Made by a program: the position numbers and the translations under genes
Shown: piece after piece, positions 17,801-25,439 of the stretch
Layout of the letters: every line of letters starts with the position of its first letter
How positions within the stretch are numbered: position 1 is the first letter of the stretch
The notes under the pieces: generated by a model
What the model saw: the letters and a program-made list of their open reading frames with translations, nothing else
Told to the model about the DNA's origin: nothing
Database searches by the model: none
Assembly: GCF_000383855.1 (NCBI RefSeq)
Contig: NZ_KB912877.1
Location: 626,465 to 690,464 of the forward strand
Reading direction: 5' to 3'
Source: Methylobacter marinus A45
GTDB lineage: Bacteria > Pseudomonadota > Gammaproteobacteria > Methylococcales > Methylomonadaceae
Length of the DNA: 64,000 nt

Positions 17801-18505
17801 TGGAACTATGCCCGTTGTGATATGAACCGAAGCCAGATCGGCATTCGGAAAACCGAAAGGAGAAGCGCCGACAAAAATTGCCAGACGTGGATTCTTTAGC
17901 CGCTGAGCGATCCTGCCAAGCTCAGTCCAGGCACTTCCGCCGATTGAATATTCCCCGATAAAGCTATCGTTGCCCCGACTTAAACGAAGATAAAGATTAC
18001 TGGTCGCGCTGGTTCCGGCCGCGCTGTCAACGACGCCGACGCCATCGGATTCGTAAACGAACTCAAAATGATTGCCGCCATTGTATATCCGGGTTACCTG
18101 TATGTAGTTGTCGTCATCTTGATAAAGCAACAGCCCCGCTTGTTGATAGTTATCCGTAGGCGCGAATGACAAGTTGAGCGTGATACTCGTCCAGTCGGAA
18201 GGCAAATCGCGAAACAGCGTATTGCGGGAATTGTTCAGATTCGACCATAAGTCGCCAACATCCGCTGGTATCCGCAAGATCCCAGGATGTGAGGATTGAT
18301 CATAGGAAACGACCGCACCTGTGGTTTGCTCGGTATTTCTCTCATCCCCGCTGCTTGTTTTCGCCATAAAGTCCCAACCCGCCGTCAGTAAGCTTGCCCG
18401 ATTGGGATAGACAAAATCATAGTGTTCATCAGCCAGGAGTTGTTGTTGAGTGCCAAGGATGAAGAACAATAAAATTACAAGAACCGTTTTATATAATGCC
18501 ATCAT
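14801..18505 (-). CDS. Large secreted modular polysaccharide deacetylase with beta-sandwich repeats
   Basis: This is a 1234-residue protein with a signal peptide (residues 1-25). The visible modules are: a LamG/DUF1349-like beta sandwich (27-235); a BACON/Ig-like domain (about 240-335); a NodB-like catalytic region (about 345-580) with STDD (Asp358, Asp359) and SHTVNH (His408, His412); a second BACON-like domain (about 660-760); a second LamG-like domain (765-975) closely similar to the first; a Big2-like domain (about 980-1068, IAVTPANPTIQVGATQQF); and a C-terminal beta-rich domain. The Asp-Asp and HxxxH arrangement is that of metal-dependent deacetylases. Sandwich modules around the catalytic domain suggest binding to an extracellular glycan. 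It probably trims or modifies the exported polymer outside the inner membrane. No sorting motif was seen at the C-terminus. Confidence 0.82.
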   Translation of the reverse strand: MMALYKTVLVILLFFILGTQQQLLADEHYDFVYPNRASLLTAGWDFMAKTSSGDERNTEQTTGAVVSYDQSSHPGILRIPADVGDLWSNLNNSRNTLFRDLPSDWTSITLNLSFAPTDNYQQAGLLLYQDDDNYIQVTRIYNGGNHFEFVYESDGVGVVDSAAGTSATSNLYLRLSRGNDSFIGEYSIGGSAWTELGRIAQRLKNPRLAIFVGASPFGFPNADLASVHITTGIVPGPDLSLFPRDIVFNTTAGSANPSSQSINVLSRGLEDFDWNATPEAPWLAASPLNGGTPGTMDVSVNASGLSPGVYSSTVTVSAEAAGNSPQQVGVDLIVNPSTPVSVSPWKDGYRSALSASTDDSQTSCYNTELTNSMEGGFYIQGLDNQSPAPPENVLFSTIYSNSMELGSHTVNHICAPVSEENLRNQEWIPSIESICGLIGGGPLCSQITTFAWPCGFTDVYEQDISSEYFLASRGYNINELEDQTPSNFHNLKSFNSHEHTPYPPSDLKTVIDMAVQQEKWANLVLHNSCNDDDAIAYAVTKDIWGAPVDAVIKYILQRDRFVLNNYQETEGKTTFDFYRLPIPQTAVRTFDDSFGPNDVITLKVDIDDTRTVSSVLINGANTSFFIKTINGNDILFFNTAIDINPKAAEINYGAVGPNPTIGVSPGSLSFAATEGSNPANQTLAITNTGGGTLNWTASADGSAPAWLAVSPTSGTGAGTLTVSVNSASLAPGTYNKAITIAAEGATNTPRTVNVTLTVSPSGTVHDDFTYPDRTSLLADGWDFLARTASGGTRNTEQTSGAVVSYDQTAHPGVIRIPVDTGDVWEDANDTRNSLFRNLPANWTSIRLKLQSFSPTQDYQQAGLLAYQDDDNYVQVTRIYNGGNRINFAHELNGSPTDLNSVSVSATSNLHFRLDRNPATGDISGYYSLDGANWTSLGSVVQTLNNPRFAIVTGASPGGFPNADIAWAEVITSAESNPTLTPQSIAVTPANPTIQVGATQQFIATGTYPDSSTEDLTDNVTWDSSNTATATIDQSGVATGHDAGESTISATLDGVTGSTVLTVQSANIFVGPTANAPVINHGDGNGFQTNPANAHGDDGLFAVDTNSGTNSNTSCTNAGKDKHIYYNYGLNIPSGATIAGIEVRLDARVDATSGSPRMCVQLSWDGGATWTAAKVTPTLSGSEATYILGGTADNWGRSWASSNLSNANFRVRVANVASNTRRDFSLDWVAVRVTY

Positions 18506-18756
18506 GTCACCAGCCTCTAGGTTTTATATTTTCCATCAGTTGGCACTGATCCCTTCAATTATCGCCTGTTGCCATTCTTAATACGTCTGTATTCACCGTC
18601 GTCGGTTAAAGCATAACCAGCGGAAAACCTATTCAACGCGGCTAACCCGTTGGTTATATCCCGCCGCGAGCTCGGCTTTACATCCTCGCGCCAAGCTTCC
18701 TGCATCTCGTGCTTCCGCCACAACATTCCCAGTAACACTGCTGCTCCAACTAACGC

Positions 18757-19920
18757 TCAATTCGCAAGCTGTTTCTGAACAAATGCATGCGTATCATGGT
18801 TTTCTTCCGGCTCAGTCCCCGACTGGCTCGCCAGCATCTTGACCGCTTCACAAACCGCTTTGCATTGAGCCCGACTTAGCTCGGCAAACATCGGAAGGGA
18901 GAGGACTTCATCGGCCGCTTGTTCTGAATGGGGAAAATCCCCTCTTGCATAGCCCAGGTCGGCATGGGCCGGCAGCAAATGCACGGGAATGGGATAATGG
19001 ATGCCTGTCTGAATGCCTTTGGCCAGCAATGCCTGTTGCCATTCATTACGCCGCCGGGTCCGGACCGCATAGATATGGTACACATGCCGGACATAAGGCA
19101 TGACCTCTGGCGTCGGCACTCCGCTGTCAGACAACAGCTCGTTGTAATACCTGGCCGCCGCCCGCCTCGCTTCAGTCCATGTTTCCAGATGGCGCAGCTT
19201 GACTCTGAGGACAGCCCCTTGGATACCCTCCATGCGATAATTGTATCCCTTGAGCACATGCCGGTATTTCTGCTCTGCCCCCCAGTCGCGAAGCATGCGG
19301 ATGGCGCGGGTATATTCGGTATTGTTAGTCACCACCATGCCGCCTTCACCGCAGGCACCCAGATTCTTGCCCGGGTAGAAACTGAAACAGCCCATATCTC
19401 CCAGAGTGCCTACTCTACGCCCTTTGTATTCGGCCCCATGAGCCTGGGCGGCATCTTCGATCACCACCAGACCATGCCGTCTAGCAACTTCCAGAATGGG
19501 GTCCATGTCGGCCGGCTGACCATACAGGTGTACGGGTACAATGGCTTTGGTCCTATCGGTGATAGCGCTTTCGATCGCCTTCGCTTCAATCGTGAACGTT
19601 TGCGGGTCGATGTCAACAAACACGGCTTTAGCACCGGTATAGTCAATCGCCGCCACGGTTGCCACAAAGGTAAATGGAACCGTAATCACCTCATCCTGGG
19701 GACCAATTCCAGCCGCTAGCAGGGCAAGGTGCAGAGCGCTGGTCCCTGTATTCACGCCAATGCCATATTGGGCCTGGCAATAGGCGGCAAATTCTTCTTC
19801 AAACGCTGCCACCTCGCTTCCCAGGGTAAACTGGCAAGTTTCCAATACCCCCTGGATAGCGGCGTTGATTTCATCCTGGATTCCAGTGTATTGCGCTTTA
19901 AGATCGACAAACGGAATCAT
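18757..19920 (-). CDS. DegT/DnrJ/EryC1 sugar aminotransferase (WbpE-like)
   Basis: This 387-residue PLP enzyme of the DegT family has the expected Asp156 in IEDAAQAHGA, the Schiff-base Lys185 in FYPGKNLGACGEGG and the N-terminal NTGTSALHLAL phosphate site. Such enzymes transaminate a 3- or 4-keto UDP-sugar with glutamate. The start is ATG 19920, which overlaps the stop of the upstream oxidoreductase in an ATGA arrangement; the longer frame to 19941 is not needed. Pairing with a Gfo/Idh/MocA enzyme and a hexapeptide acetyltransferase matches the WbpB-WbpE-WbpD route that makes the 3-acetamido group of UDP-2,3-diacetamido-glucuronic acid. It is similar to but distinct from GnnB at 32.5 kb. Confidence 0.85.
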   Translation of the reverse strand: MIPFVDLKAQYTGIQDEINAAIQGVLETCQFTLGSEVAAFEEEFAAYCQAQYGIGVNTGTSALHLALLAAGIGPQDEVITVPFTFVATVAAIDYTGAKAVFVDIDPQTFTIEAKAIESAITDRTKAIVPVHLYGQPADMDPILEVARRHGLVVIEDAAQAHGAEYKGRRVGTLGDMGCFSFYPGKNLGACGEGGMVVTNNTEYTRAIRMLRDWGAEQKYRHVLKGYNYRMEGIQGAVLRVKLRHLETWTEARRAAARYYNELLSDSGVPTPEVMPYVRHVYHIYAVRTRRRNEWQQALLAKGIQTGIHYPIPVHLLPAHADLGYARGDFPHSEQAADEVLSLPMFAELSRAQCKAVCEAVKMLASQSGTEPEENHDTHAFVQKQLAN

Positions 19921-20960
19921 GCCACTATCCTCCCTTGGCACATGTGCATTCCGTTGATTTTGACGGCTCGGCCACTTTCGCTCATCGACCGGGTCGCTGC
20001 CTCAATCAACTGCACCACGCGCAGCCCCAGTGCTCCATCCGTTTCCGCGGTCTTGTCATGCTCGATACAGTCGACGAAATGTTCTCCCTCAACCCGCAAG
20101 GCCTCTGTGGAATCCAGCCATGGCGCCCACATGTCTCCGGTACGATAGCCAACCCGCATCGCATAAATCTGCCGGGGGTCGTCGGTAAAGCTAATGCCCT
20201 TGTCATAGACCTTGATCTTTTCACTTGGCTCCAGGTCATCATAAGTAATCATTTTCTTGCTGCCGCCGATGAGAATCTGGCGCACCTTAACCGGCGCCAG
20301 CCAGCTTACATTGCTATGCGCAATCATGCCGGAATCATAGAACAGTGAGACATATGCCAGATTCTCCGGTGTGCCGGGAAAGTGATTGGTCCCAGCGGCC
20401 GATACCGCCACCGGTTGCTCCCCCAGCAAGTAATCGAGGATAGAGAAGTCATGCACAGCCAAGTCGGAAATGACGCTCACATCGCGCTGGAACAAGCCAA
20501 GATTGACTCGGGTCGAGTCGTAGTAATAAATGCTGCCGAGATCCTCTTGCTTTATGATCTCCGCAATTTTACGTACCGCTCCCGTATAAATGAATGTATG
20601 GTCGACGATCAACACGCGCTTCCGTTTCTCGGCTTCCTCAGCCAGCTTGTGTGCCTGAGCAGATGTCTCAGTCATGGGCTTTTCCAGCCACAAATGCTTC
20701 CCGGCCTTGAGGACCGCCATTCCTAGTTCGAAATGTGTGCTGACTGGCGTTGCCACCGCGATGGCATCAATGGATATATCCTCAACCAGATCCTGGAAGC
20801 GCGTTGTCGTTTTCACGCCCGGATAACGTTTCTGAACAATCTCGAGTCTCTTCTGATCCAGATCCGCTACGCCGGCAACTGTCAGCCCCGGGGTTTCGGT
20901 GAAATTTCTGACCAAATTGGGTCCCCAGTAGCCATAGCCGATAATGCCTATTTTAATCAT
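19917..20960 (-). CDS. Gfo/Idh/MocA sugar-3-dehydrogenase (WbpB/WlbA-like)
   Basis: This is a 347-residue NAD(H)-dependent oxidoreductase. The Rossmann start is IGIIGYGYWGPNLVRNF, the EKP motif is LWLEKPM near residue 95, and the H-x-x-D region is SDLAVHDFSILDYLLG. WbpB/WlbA enzymes oxidise the 3-OH of UDP-GlcNAc-uronic acid, making the ketone used by the WbpE-type aminotransferase. The translational coupling to that aminotransferase (overlapping ATGA at 19917-19920) supports this role. The substrate is inferred from the operon, since family members act on many sugars. Confidence 0.83.
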   Translation of the reverse strand: MIKIGIIGYGYWGPNLVRNFTETPGLTVAGVADLDQKRLEIVQKRYPGVKTTTRFQDLVEDISIDAIAVATPVSTHFELGMAVLKAGKHLWLEKPMTETSAQAHKLAEEAEKRKRVLIVDHTFIYTGAVRKIAEIIKQEDLGSIYYYDSTRVNLGLFQRDVSVISDLAVHDFSILDYLLGEQPVAVSAAGTNHFPGTPENLAYVSLFYDSGMIAHSNVSWLAPVKVRQILIGGSKKMITYDDLEPSEKIKVYDKGISFTDDPRQIYAMRVGYRTGDMWAPWLDSTEALRVEGEHFVDCIEHDKTAETDGALGLRVVQLIEAATRSMSESGRAVKINGMHMCQGRIVA

Positions 20961-21301
20961 GATGACTCTCTTTCAGTTGAATGGAATTAATTGCATTACT
21001 TTCAAAATTGCTGAAAATCCAACCACTTTGCGCATCACATAATTCACCAGTATGAGAGCTACTCCCGCGGTTATCCGTATAAAAAACTCAGGTGCCGGTA
21101 ACCCGCGACGCGGAATACCCAACACGGGAGGGGCCCACTCTAAGGAGATAATCCACAAATGGTCCCAAACATACGTTGTTCAGTGGCTCACCGCATCGGA
21201 AGAGCCCCAGTCATCAACTTCATCGATTACAAGGCGCTGCAAGAGTCTGGTTGCCCTTATTGATACGCTTACAGTAATGGTCAAAACTCCGCAGCAATGT
21301 C
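20961..21301. other. Intergenic region, no recognised feature
   Basis: About 340 bases separate the acetyltransferase gene from the oxidoreductase gene on the same strand. The short open frames here look random. I saw no repeat or terminator. A promoter for the wbpB-wbpE-like pair could lie here. Confidence 0.4.
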
Positions 21302-21802
21302 CTAGGCAACACTTGTCGCCGCCGCGCTCCCCCGAGCACGAGCATCTCCCACGACGCGGGCTGGTATGCCAGCGACGATTGCATGGTCGGGCACATCGCG
21401 GGTAACCACAGCTCCGGCACCAATCAAAGCCCCTTCGCCAATAGTGATGCCACAAAGAATGGTTGCGTTGCTGCCAATGGAAGCGCGTGCCTTGACATGA
21501 GTCCTGATAACCTGCCAATCAGCCTCTGTTTGCAAATCTCCTTCCGCATTAACGGCTTTCGGATAAATATCATTAGTGAACATAACACCATGGCCGACGA
21601 AGACCCCGTCCTCGATATCAACCCCTTCGCAAATAAACGTATGGCTGGATATTTTGCAACGGGCTCCTACCGAAACCCCCTTTTGTATCTCCACGAAAGT
21701 ACCGATTCGGGTCCCCTCGCCAATAACGCAACCGTACAGATTTACGAGCTGAGGATGGAATATGACAACATCTTCACCTAAAACCACATTCTCTTTAATC
21801 AT
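21302..21802 (-). CDS. Hexapeptide-repeat acyltransferase (WbpD-like)
   Basis: This is a 166-residue left-handed beta-helix protein. Repeating hexads run through the sequence (VIGEGTRIGTFVEIQKGV, GARCKISSHTFI, ATILCGITIGEGALIGAGAVV) and end in VPDHAIVAGIPARVV, the conserved CoA-side ending of sugar N-acetyltransferases. The start at 21802 has AGAGGA nine bases upstream; the frame continues to 21850 without support. WbpD acetylates the 3-amino group of UDP-GlcNAc(3N)A with acetyl-CoA. That role is inferred from the adjacent WbpB- and WbpE-like genes. Confidence 0.85.
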   Translation of the reverse strand: MIKENVVLGEDVVIFHPQLVNLYGCVIGEGTRIGTFVEIQKGVSVGARCKISSHTFICEGVDIEDGVFVGHGVMFTNDIYPKAVNAEGDLQTEADWQVIRTHVKARASIGSNATILCGITIGEGALIGAGAVVTRDVPDHAIVAGIPARVVGDARARGSAAATSVA

Positions 21803-21908
21803 TCTGTTTCCTCTAAATTGAATAGGAGTTGTTCTATCCAGCAAAATCATTCGTTGCCCAGACTCAGACTAATGATGATGCCCGGTACCGCTGCCGGCTT
21901 TCGCTGCT

Positions 21909-22075
21909 TAGGATTTGGTCTTAAATAATTTCCCTGTTTAAACATAGGATGCGCCGACGACAGGAGGCGCATCGTTCGCGAGCGATGCGCTTCACTGCGC
22001 CGCCTGGAGCACCTACTTTTGGTCAGCGCATCCTATGCAGGATTCCAGTTTCAGGAAGTCATTTTTAGCCAGATC
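21909..22075 (-). repeat. 167-bp dispersed repeat with 95-bp palindromic core, copy 2 (inverted)
   Basis: The core 21943-22037 has the same perfect 12-base ends, CATAGGATGCGC and GCGCATCCTATG, and the same length (95 bases) as 3671-3765. Flanking sequence matches in the opposite orientation, from GATCTGGCTAAAAA on one side to GACCAAATCCT on the other. It sits between the acetyltransferase gene and the sugar transferase gene, in a 419-base stretch with no other feature recognised. Confidence 0.8.
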
Positions 22076-22221
22076 CTGAGTGTTATTCGTCCTTAACTTG
22101 CCATTTTCAGGCTTACCGGAGGCGCCGAACCAGAAACCCAGGAAATGCAACTGTTTCCAGGCCCGAATATCGGGGATTCGGTCAATTAAGCAGGATCTGC
22201 TGGCTTTCGTTGCCTTACGCA

Positions 22222-23352
22222 TCAAACAGCCCCCCGGCATCTTAAAACCTCCGTGACAGTTCTCAGTAAAATCTTTAAATCAAACAAGAGAGACCAGTTT
22301 TGAATATACCGAATATCTAGCCTTACAGCGTCATCCCATCCGGTCTTGCTCCGCCCTTCCACTTGCCAGAGCCCTGTGATCCCGGGCTTCATCTCTAATA
22401 TTCGCCTGAGATGCCACGGTTGATATTTTTCCGCCTCATAAGGAAGAGGCGGCCTGGGACCAACCAGACTCATGTCCCCCTGTAATACATTGAAAAGCTG
22501 AGGCAGCTCATCAATACTGGTTTTTCGAATGAATCTCCCAACCCTGGTTGTCCTGGGATCAGATTTAATTTTGAATAACGGCTTTTCCTCATTCCCCTGA
22601 TTAATTTTTACGTGATGGCCATCGATAAAGTCTTGAATATATTCACGATGTATCTGATCATCCATACCCTCATGCATGGATCGGAATTTATAGAATGTAA
22701 AAGGGATACCTTGTTTGCCCAATCGGATTTGCCTGAAAATAACGGGGCCCGGAGAAGTCGCTTTGATAGCGAATACGGTAATTAACATTACAGGCATTAA
22801 AGTAAATATACCGATGATCGAACCTATGATATCGACGCCTCTTTTGACCAGTAATTTCAGCTCTGAAGCCCTCCTTGAATCTTCCAACTCGAAAGGGTAA
22901 GCATCTGGCCGAATACAGCCGTTTTTTACGAGACTTTCAAATATTTGATCCGGATAAGTCGAAGTGGTGATAGAAAATTTTGGATAGTTATTTCCATTGA
23001 TTAATTTTCCACAAATCACTTTGGCTCCGGTTTCATCCGTATCGGGGAGAAGTACACCGATGGTTTCTTGATTGACAAAGCCACAAATATCGGTATCCCG
23101 TGTTTTTGACCGAACATCGTGCAAAATCTCAATCATATCCGTTGATTCCTCACTTGCCTCTTTATTGAGAGTCAGCAATATAATTGATAATGCTGACCTG
23201 GACCGCTGAGCCCGAAGCTTCTCAAGACGTAACTGCTCAAGAAAACTGAAATCATAAAAAATTTTTCCGAAATCAGGCCGATAGTGATTTGAATTATGGG
23301 TGGGGTTGGAAAATGGCGTTGGCTTTAAAAGTAAATCTTCGCTTTTTTTCAT
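22222..23352 (-). CDS. Initiating undecaprenyl-phosphate sugar-1-phosphate transferase fused to a GGDEF-like domain
   Basis: This is a 376-residue protein. Residues about 167-376 are a bacterial sugar transferase (WbaP/WcaJ/PglC class) with a membrane re-entrant helix (VDIIGSIIGIFTLMPVMLI), PVIFRQIRLGKQG, FRSM, KTSIDELPQLFNVLQG, SLVGPRP and PGITGLWQV. This enzyme transfers a sugar-1-phosphate from a UDP-sugar to undecaprenyl phosphate and starts repeat-unit assembly. The usual four N-terminal helices of WbaP are replaced by a soluble domain (about 40-125) that looks like a degenerate GGDEF fold, with RDTDICGFVNQETIGVLLPDTD in place of the R-x-x-D/GGDEF segment. Direct c-di-GMP control is therefore possible but unproven. 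It is the first gene of the minus-strand block, with a long non-coding region upstream. Confidence 0.87.
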   Translation of the reverse strand: MKKSEDLLLKPTPFSNPTHNSNHYRPDFGKIFYDFSFLEQLRLEKLRAQRSRSALSIILLTLNKEASEESTDMIEILHDVRSKTRDTDICGFVNQETIGVLLPDTDETGAKVICGKLINGNNYPKFSITTSTYPDQIFESLVKNGCIRPDAYPFELEDSRRASELKLLVKRGVDIIGSIIGIFTLMPVMLITVFAIKATSPGPVIFRQIRLGKQGIPFTFYKFRSMHEGMDDQIHREYIQDFIDGHHVKINQGNEEKPLFKIKSDPRTTRVGRFIRKTSIDELPQLFNVLQGDMSLVGPRPPLPYEAEKYQPWHLRRILEMKPGITGLWQVEGRSKTGWDDAVRLDIRYIQNWSLLFDLKILLRTVTEVLRCRGAV

Positions 23353-23893
23353 TTTTATCCCAATGCTAACGTCTTAGCAACGTACATAAAATATTTTAAG
23401 CATCTTTTAAATCCTCATTGTTAATGAGTAACAACATAGCTCCATTGTTCAAGATACTCATCGAATAAAATACACATAGTGTCTTCAAAACCGGCAACAA
23501 CTTTTTTGTTTCATCAATTTTTTCAAAATACATGCAATCGCGCTTAAAGCTGTTTTTTTAAGCTTGATTCCTTAATCAATTTTTTAGCCGGCTAGCGTAA
23601 TCTAAAGATCACACAGTTGTAATACGCAAATGATGTCGATGAACATCCATGCTTAATAATTTTGAGCATGTTACTGAGTGATTATTGTTCCTTTTTTTCA
23701 CCCAAAATCACACTTGGTACAAATACCTAAGTAACATTACCAGGACTTACGCGCCTTAATCTGGCAGGTATTTTGCTGTAAAGGATTATCAGGAGGATAT
23801 GAAAAACTTGTAATTCGGCGGATAACAGCCGCACTACTAGGTGACCTGCTGATCAATGATCAGACTAAGTAATAAGCATGGAATAAATCAGGC

Positions 23894-23921
23894 AATTGTA
23901 GGTGCGAATTCATTTATGCCC
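23894..23921 (+). repeat. 28-bp direct repeat, copy 2
   Basis: This is identical to 3931-3958 and in the same orientation. It lies in non-coding DNA. Confidence 0.75.
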
Positions 23922-24203
23922 ATTCCTAAGATCTTGAAATCTTCCATTACAATGCAATCGACCGCTATCAGAATGTCAAATGTAAATGATCTGTTGAAAC
24001 ATATCCCGTGATGCAAGGGGCTAATAGCCAAGCCAAAAAACATCAAGACCGGCTTGTGTAGACTATTTTGCAACAAGAAATTGAATTCAAAAAAACCGAA
24101 CAGAAACGTGCCTACACAAATAGATGTCTCTAGGGGGTCTGTTCGGGAATAGGGCTCGGTATTCAGGTCATATACAACCAGATTTTCAGCGACTTTGACT
24201 CGC

Positions 24204-24413
24204 TTAGGAACGCGAATGAAATAAAACCCGCAATTGAGGCAGGATTTCTGTTCCTATTCAACGACTGCATGGATGCAGGAGGTAGAGCAACGCATGGAGC
24301 AGTTGCCGAGGCGCGCAAACAGGCGCATAGCCAGCTATGTAACTGTTTGCGCAACGCCGAAGAGGGACGGAAAGACAAGTCAGTTGCGGGAGTTATAAAA
24401 TTCACGCTCCTTA
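24204..24413 (+). repeat. MITE-like element with imperfect 35-bp inverted ends, copy 1
   Basis: The left end TTAGGAACGCGAATGAAATA and the reverse complement of the right end, TAAGGAGCGTGAATTTTATA, are imperfect inverted repeats continuing through a CCCGCAA block. The outer 60 to 70 bases at each end match the element at 34669-34879, while the centres differ. No transposase is encoded. Confidence 0.7.
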
Positions 24414-24605
24414 GTTGAGCGATTGCTGGAATCACATTGGGAAATGGCCTGTAGTTATCTCGATTCCGTCGAGCCGGGGGGAAGGGGCTTCAGGTCATTT
24501 TCCCATCCCGCCTCCAGCATATGCATTCGCCTTAAATTGAAGGCCAAGGTCACCAGTTTCCACACACCCGCTACCTCCTCAGGTAATGTCGCTACACTAA
24601 AGAGA

Positions 24606-24890
24606 GCGTGAAAGTATTCAATTTAAAGGATTTAACCACACGAATGCAGGTGCAGATATTTGCTCCTCGGAAACAACTCCTGCGTTTTCCATTCGTCACA
24701 TCCCTGGGGCTTAGCAATTCAGGAGCAGCCTAGCGGTGTACCGAGGACACGAACGCCTCCATGTAGGACTCGGTAGAATTATGTTTGGAACAGCAATCGA
24801 GAACATGAAGTCTTAAGCTATCGATTGACTTAATTTTCTTCTTGTCCTCCGTGGTGAACAAGGCTTTTTATGACGTTCCAATTCTTTCAC
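24606..24890 (-). repeat. MITE-like element, GTGAAAG-ended, long copy (inverted)
   Basis: The element begins GTGAAAGTATT and ends AATTCTTTCAC. Read on the minus strand, it starts like 4002-4151, with CATAAAAAGCCTT and CCAC-GG-GGACA blocks in the same order. It then carries about 135 additional bases before rejoining the shared 32-base end. Confidence 0.7.
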
Positions 24891-25040
24891 AGCCTCGGCC
24901 CGCATTTCACACAGGAGAGTTAGGAACGAGTAACTTATCAGCTGTTTTCTTAAGGAAAATAAGCAAGCGGGGACAACTCGGAACAGGTCTTGATACCGAC
25001 CTAATGACTTTATGAACCGGAAATTGATTGGAAAAAAGGC

Positions 25041-25070
25041 AAAAAAAAGGGCCTGCAGTTTGCAGGCCCT
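25041..25070 (-). terminator. Rho-independent terminator downstream of the tRNA cluster
   Basis: On the minus strand AGGGCCTGCA and TGCAGGCCCT form a perfect ten-base stem with a short loop, followed by eight T residues. It lies just past the 3' end of tRNA-Asn and should end the tRNA transcript. Confidence 0.9.
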
Positions 25071-25079
25071 AATTTTACT

Positions 25080-25155
25080 TGGCTCCCCCGGACGGGCTCG
25101 AACCGCCGACCTAATGATTAACAGTCATCCGCTCTACCGACTGAGCTACAGGGGA
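25080..25155 (-). tRNA. tRNA-Asn (GUU)
   Basis: The minus strand folds into a cloverleaf. The acceptor TCCCCTG pairs with CGGGGGA, the D arm is GCTCAGTCGGTAGAGC, and the anticodon loop is CTGTTAA with GTT as anticodon. The T arm is GGTTCGAGCC, followed by an encoded CCA. It is the last of three tRNAs before a strong terminator. Confidence 0.95.
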
Positions 25156-25178
25156 ATAAACTTTTTTAGAATCTTCAA

Positions 25179-25255
25179 TGGCGCGCCCGGAGAGATTCGA
25201 ACTCCCGACCGCTCGGTTCGTAGCCGAGTACTCTATCCAGCTGAGCTACGGGCGC
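25179..25255 (-). tRNA. tRNA-Arg (ACG)
   Basis: The minus strand gives a 77-base cloverleaf. The acceptor GCGCCCG pairs with CGGGCGC, and the anticodon stem CTCGG/CCGAG encloses CTACGAA with ACG as anticodon (A34 read as inosine). GTTCGAATC forms the T loop, and CCA is encoded. It lies between the Asn and Ser tRNA genes. Confidence 0.95.
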
Positions 25256-25339
25256 CTTATTGATCCGATCATTATCCTTTGTTGATGATTCCTTGTCAAC
25301 TTTATTTTTTAATAAAATAAAAATCAACCTTAACTATCG

Positions 25340-25431
25340 TGGCGGAGAGAGAGGGATTCGAACCCTCGATGGGCGATAAAACCCATACTCCCTTAGCAGG
25401 GGAGCGCCTTCAGCCTCTCGGCCATCTCTCC
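25340..25431 (-). tRNA. tRNA-Ser (GCU)
   Basis: This is a 92-base class II tRNA on the minus strand. The acceptor GGAGAGA pairs with TCTCTCC, the anticodon loop contains GCT, a long variable arm is present (GGGTTTTATCGCCC), and CCA is encoded. It lies immediately downstream of csrA, the order usual in gammaproteobacteria. Confidence 0.95.
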
Positions 25432-25439
25432 TAAAACTT

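Larger units (their letters stand above)
23353..25040. other. 1.7-kb non-coding region between polysaccharide locus and tRNA cluster
   Basis: No credible protein gene is present; the open frames are short and lack resemblance to known families. It contains a 28-base repeat at 23894-23921, a MITE-like element at 24204-24413 and a GTGAAAG-ended element at 24606-24890. Near 23713 TTGGTACAAATACCTAAG resembles 3836 (TTGGTATAAACACCTAAG). The first 400 bases, AT-rich with poly-T runs, are the likely promoter region for the sugar transferase. The rest looks like accumulated repeat debris. Confidence 0.6.

Noticed and set aside
22076-22240. Minus-strand 75-codon frame with text such as IPDIRAWKQLHFLGFWFG
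   Set aside because: It overlaps the end of the sugar transferase gene and the dispersed repeat, and has no recognisable family. It may be a decayed gene remnant but cannot be supported as a gene.
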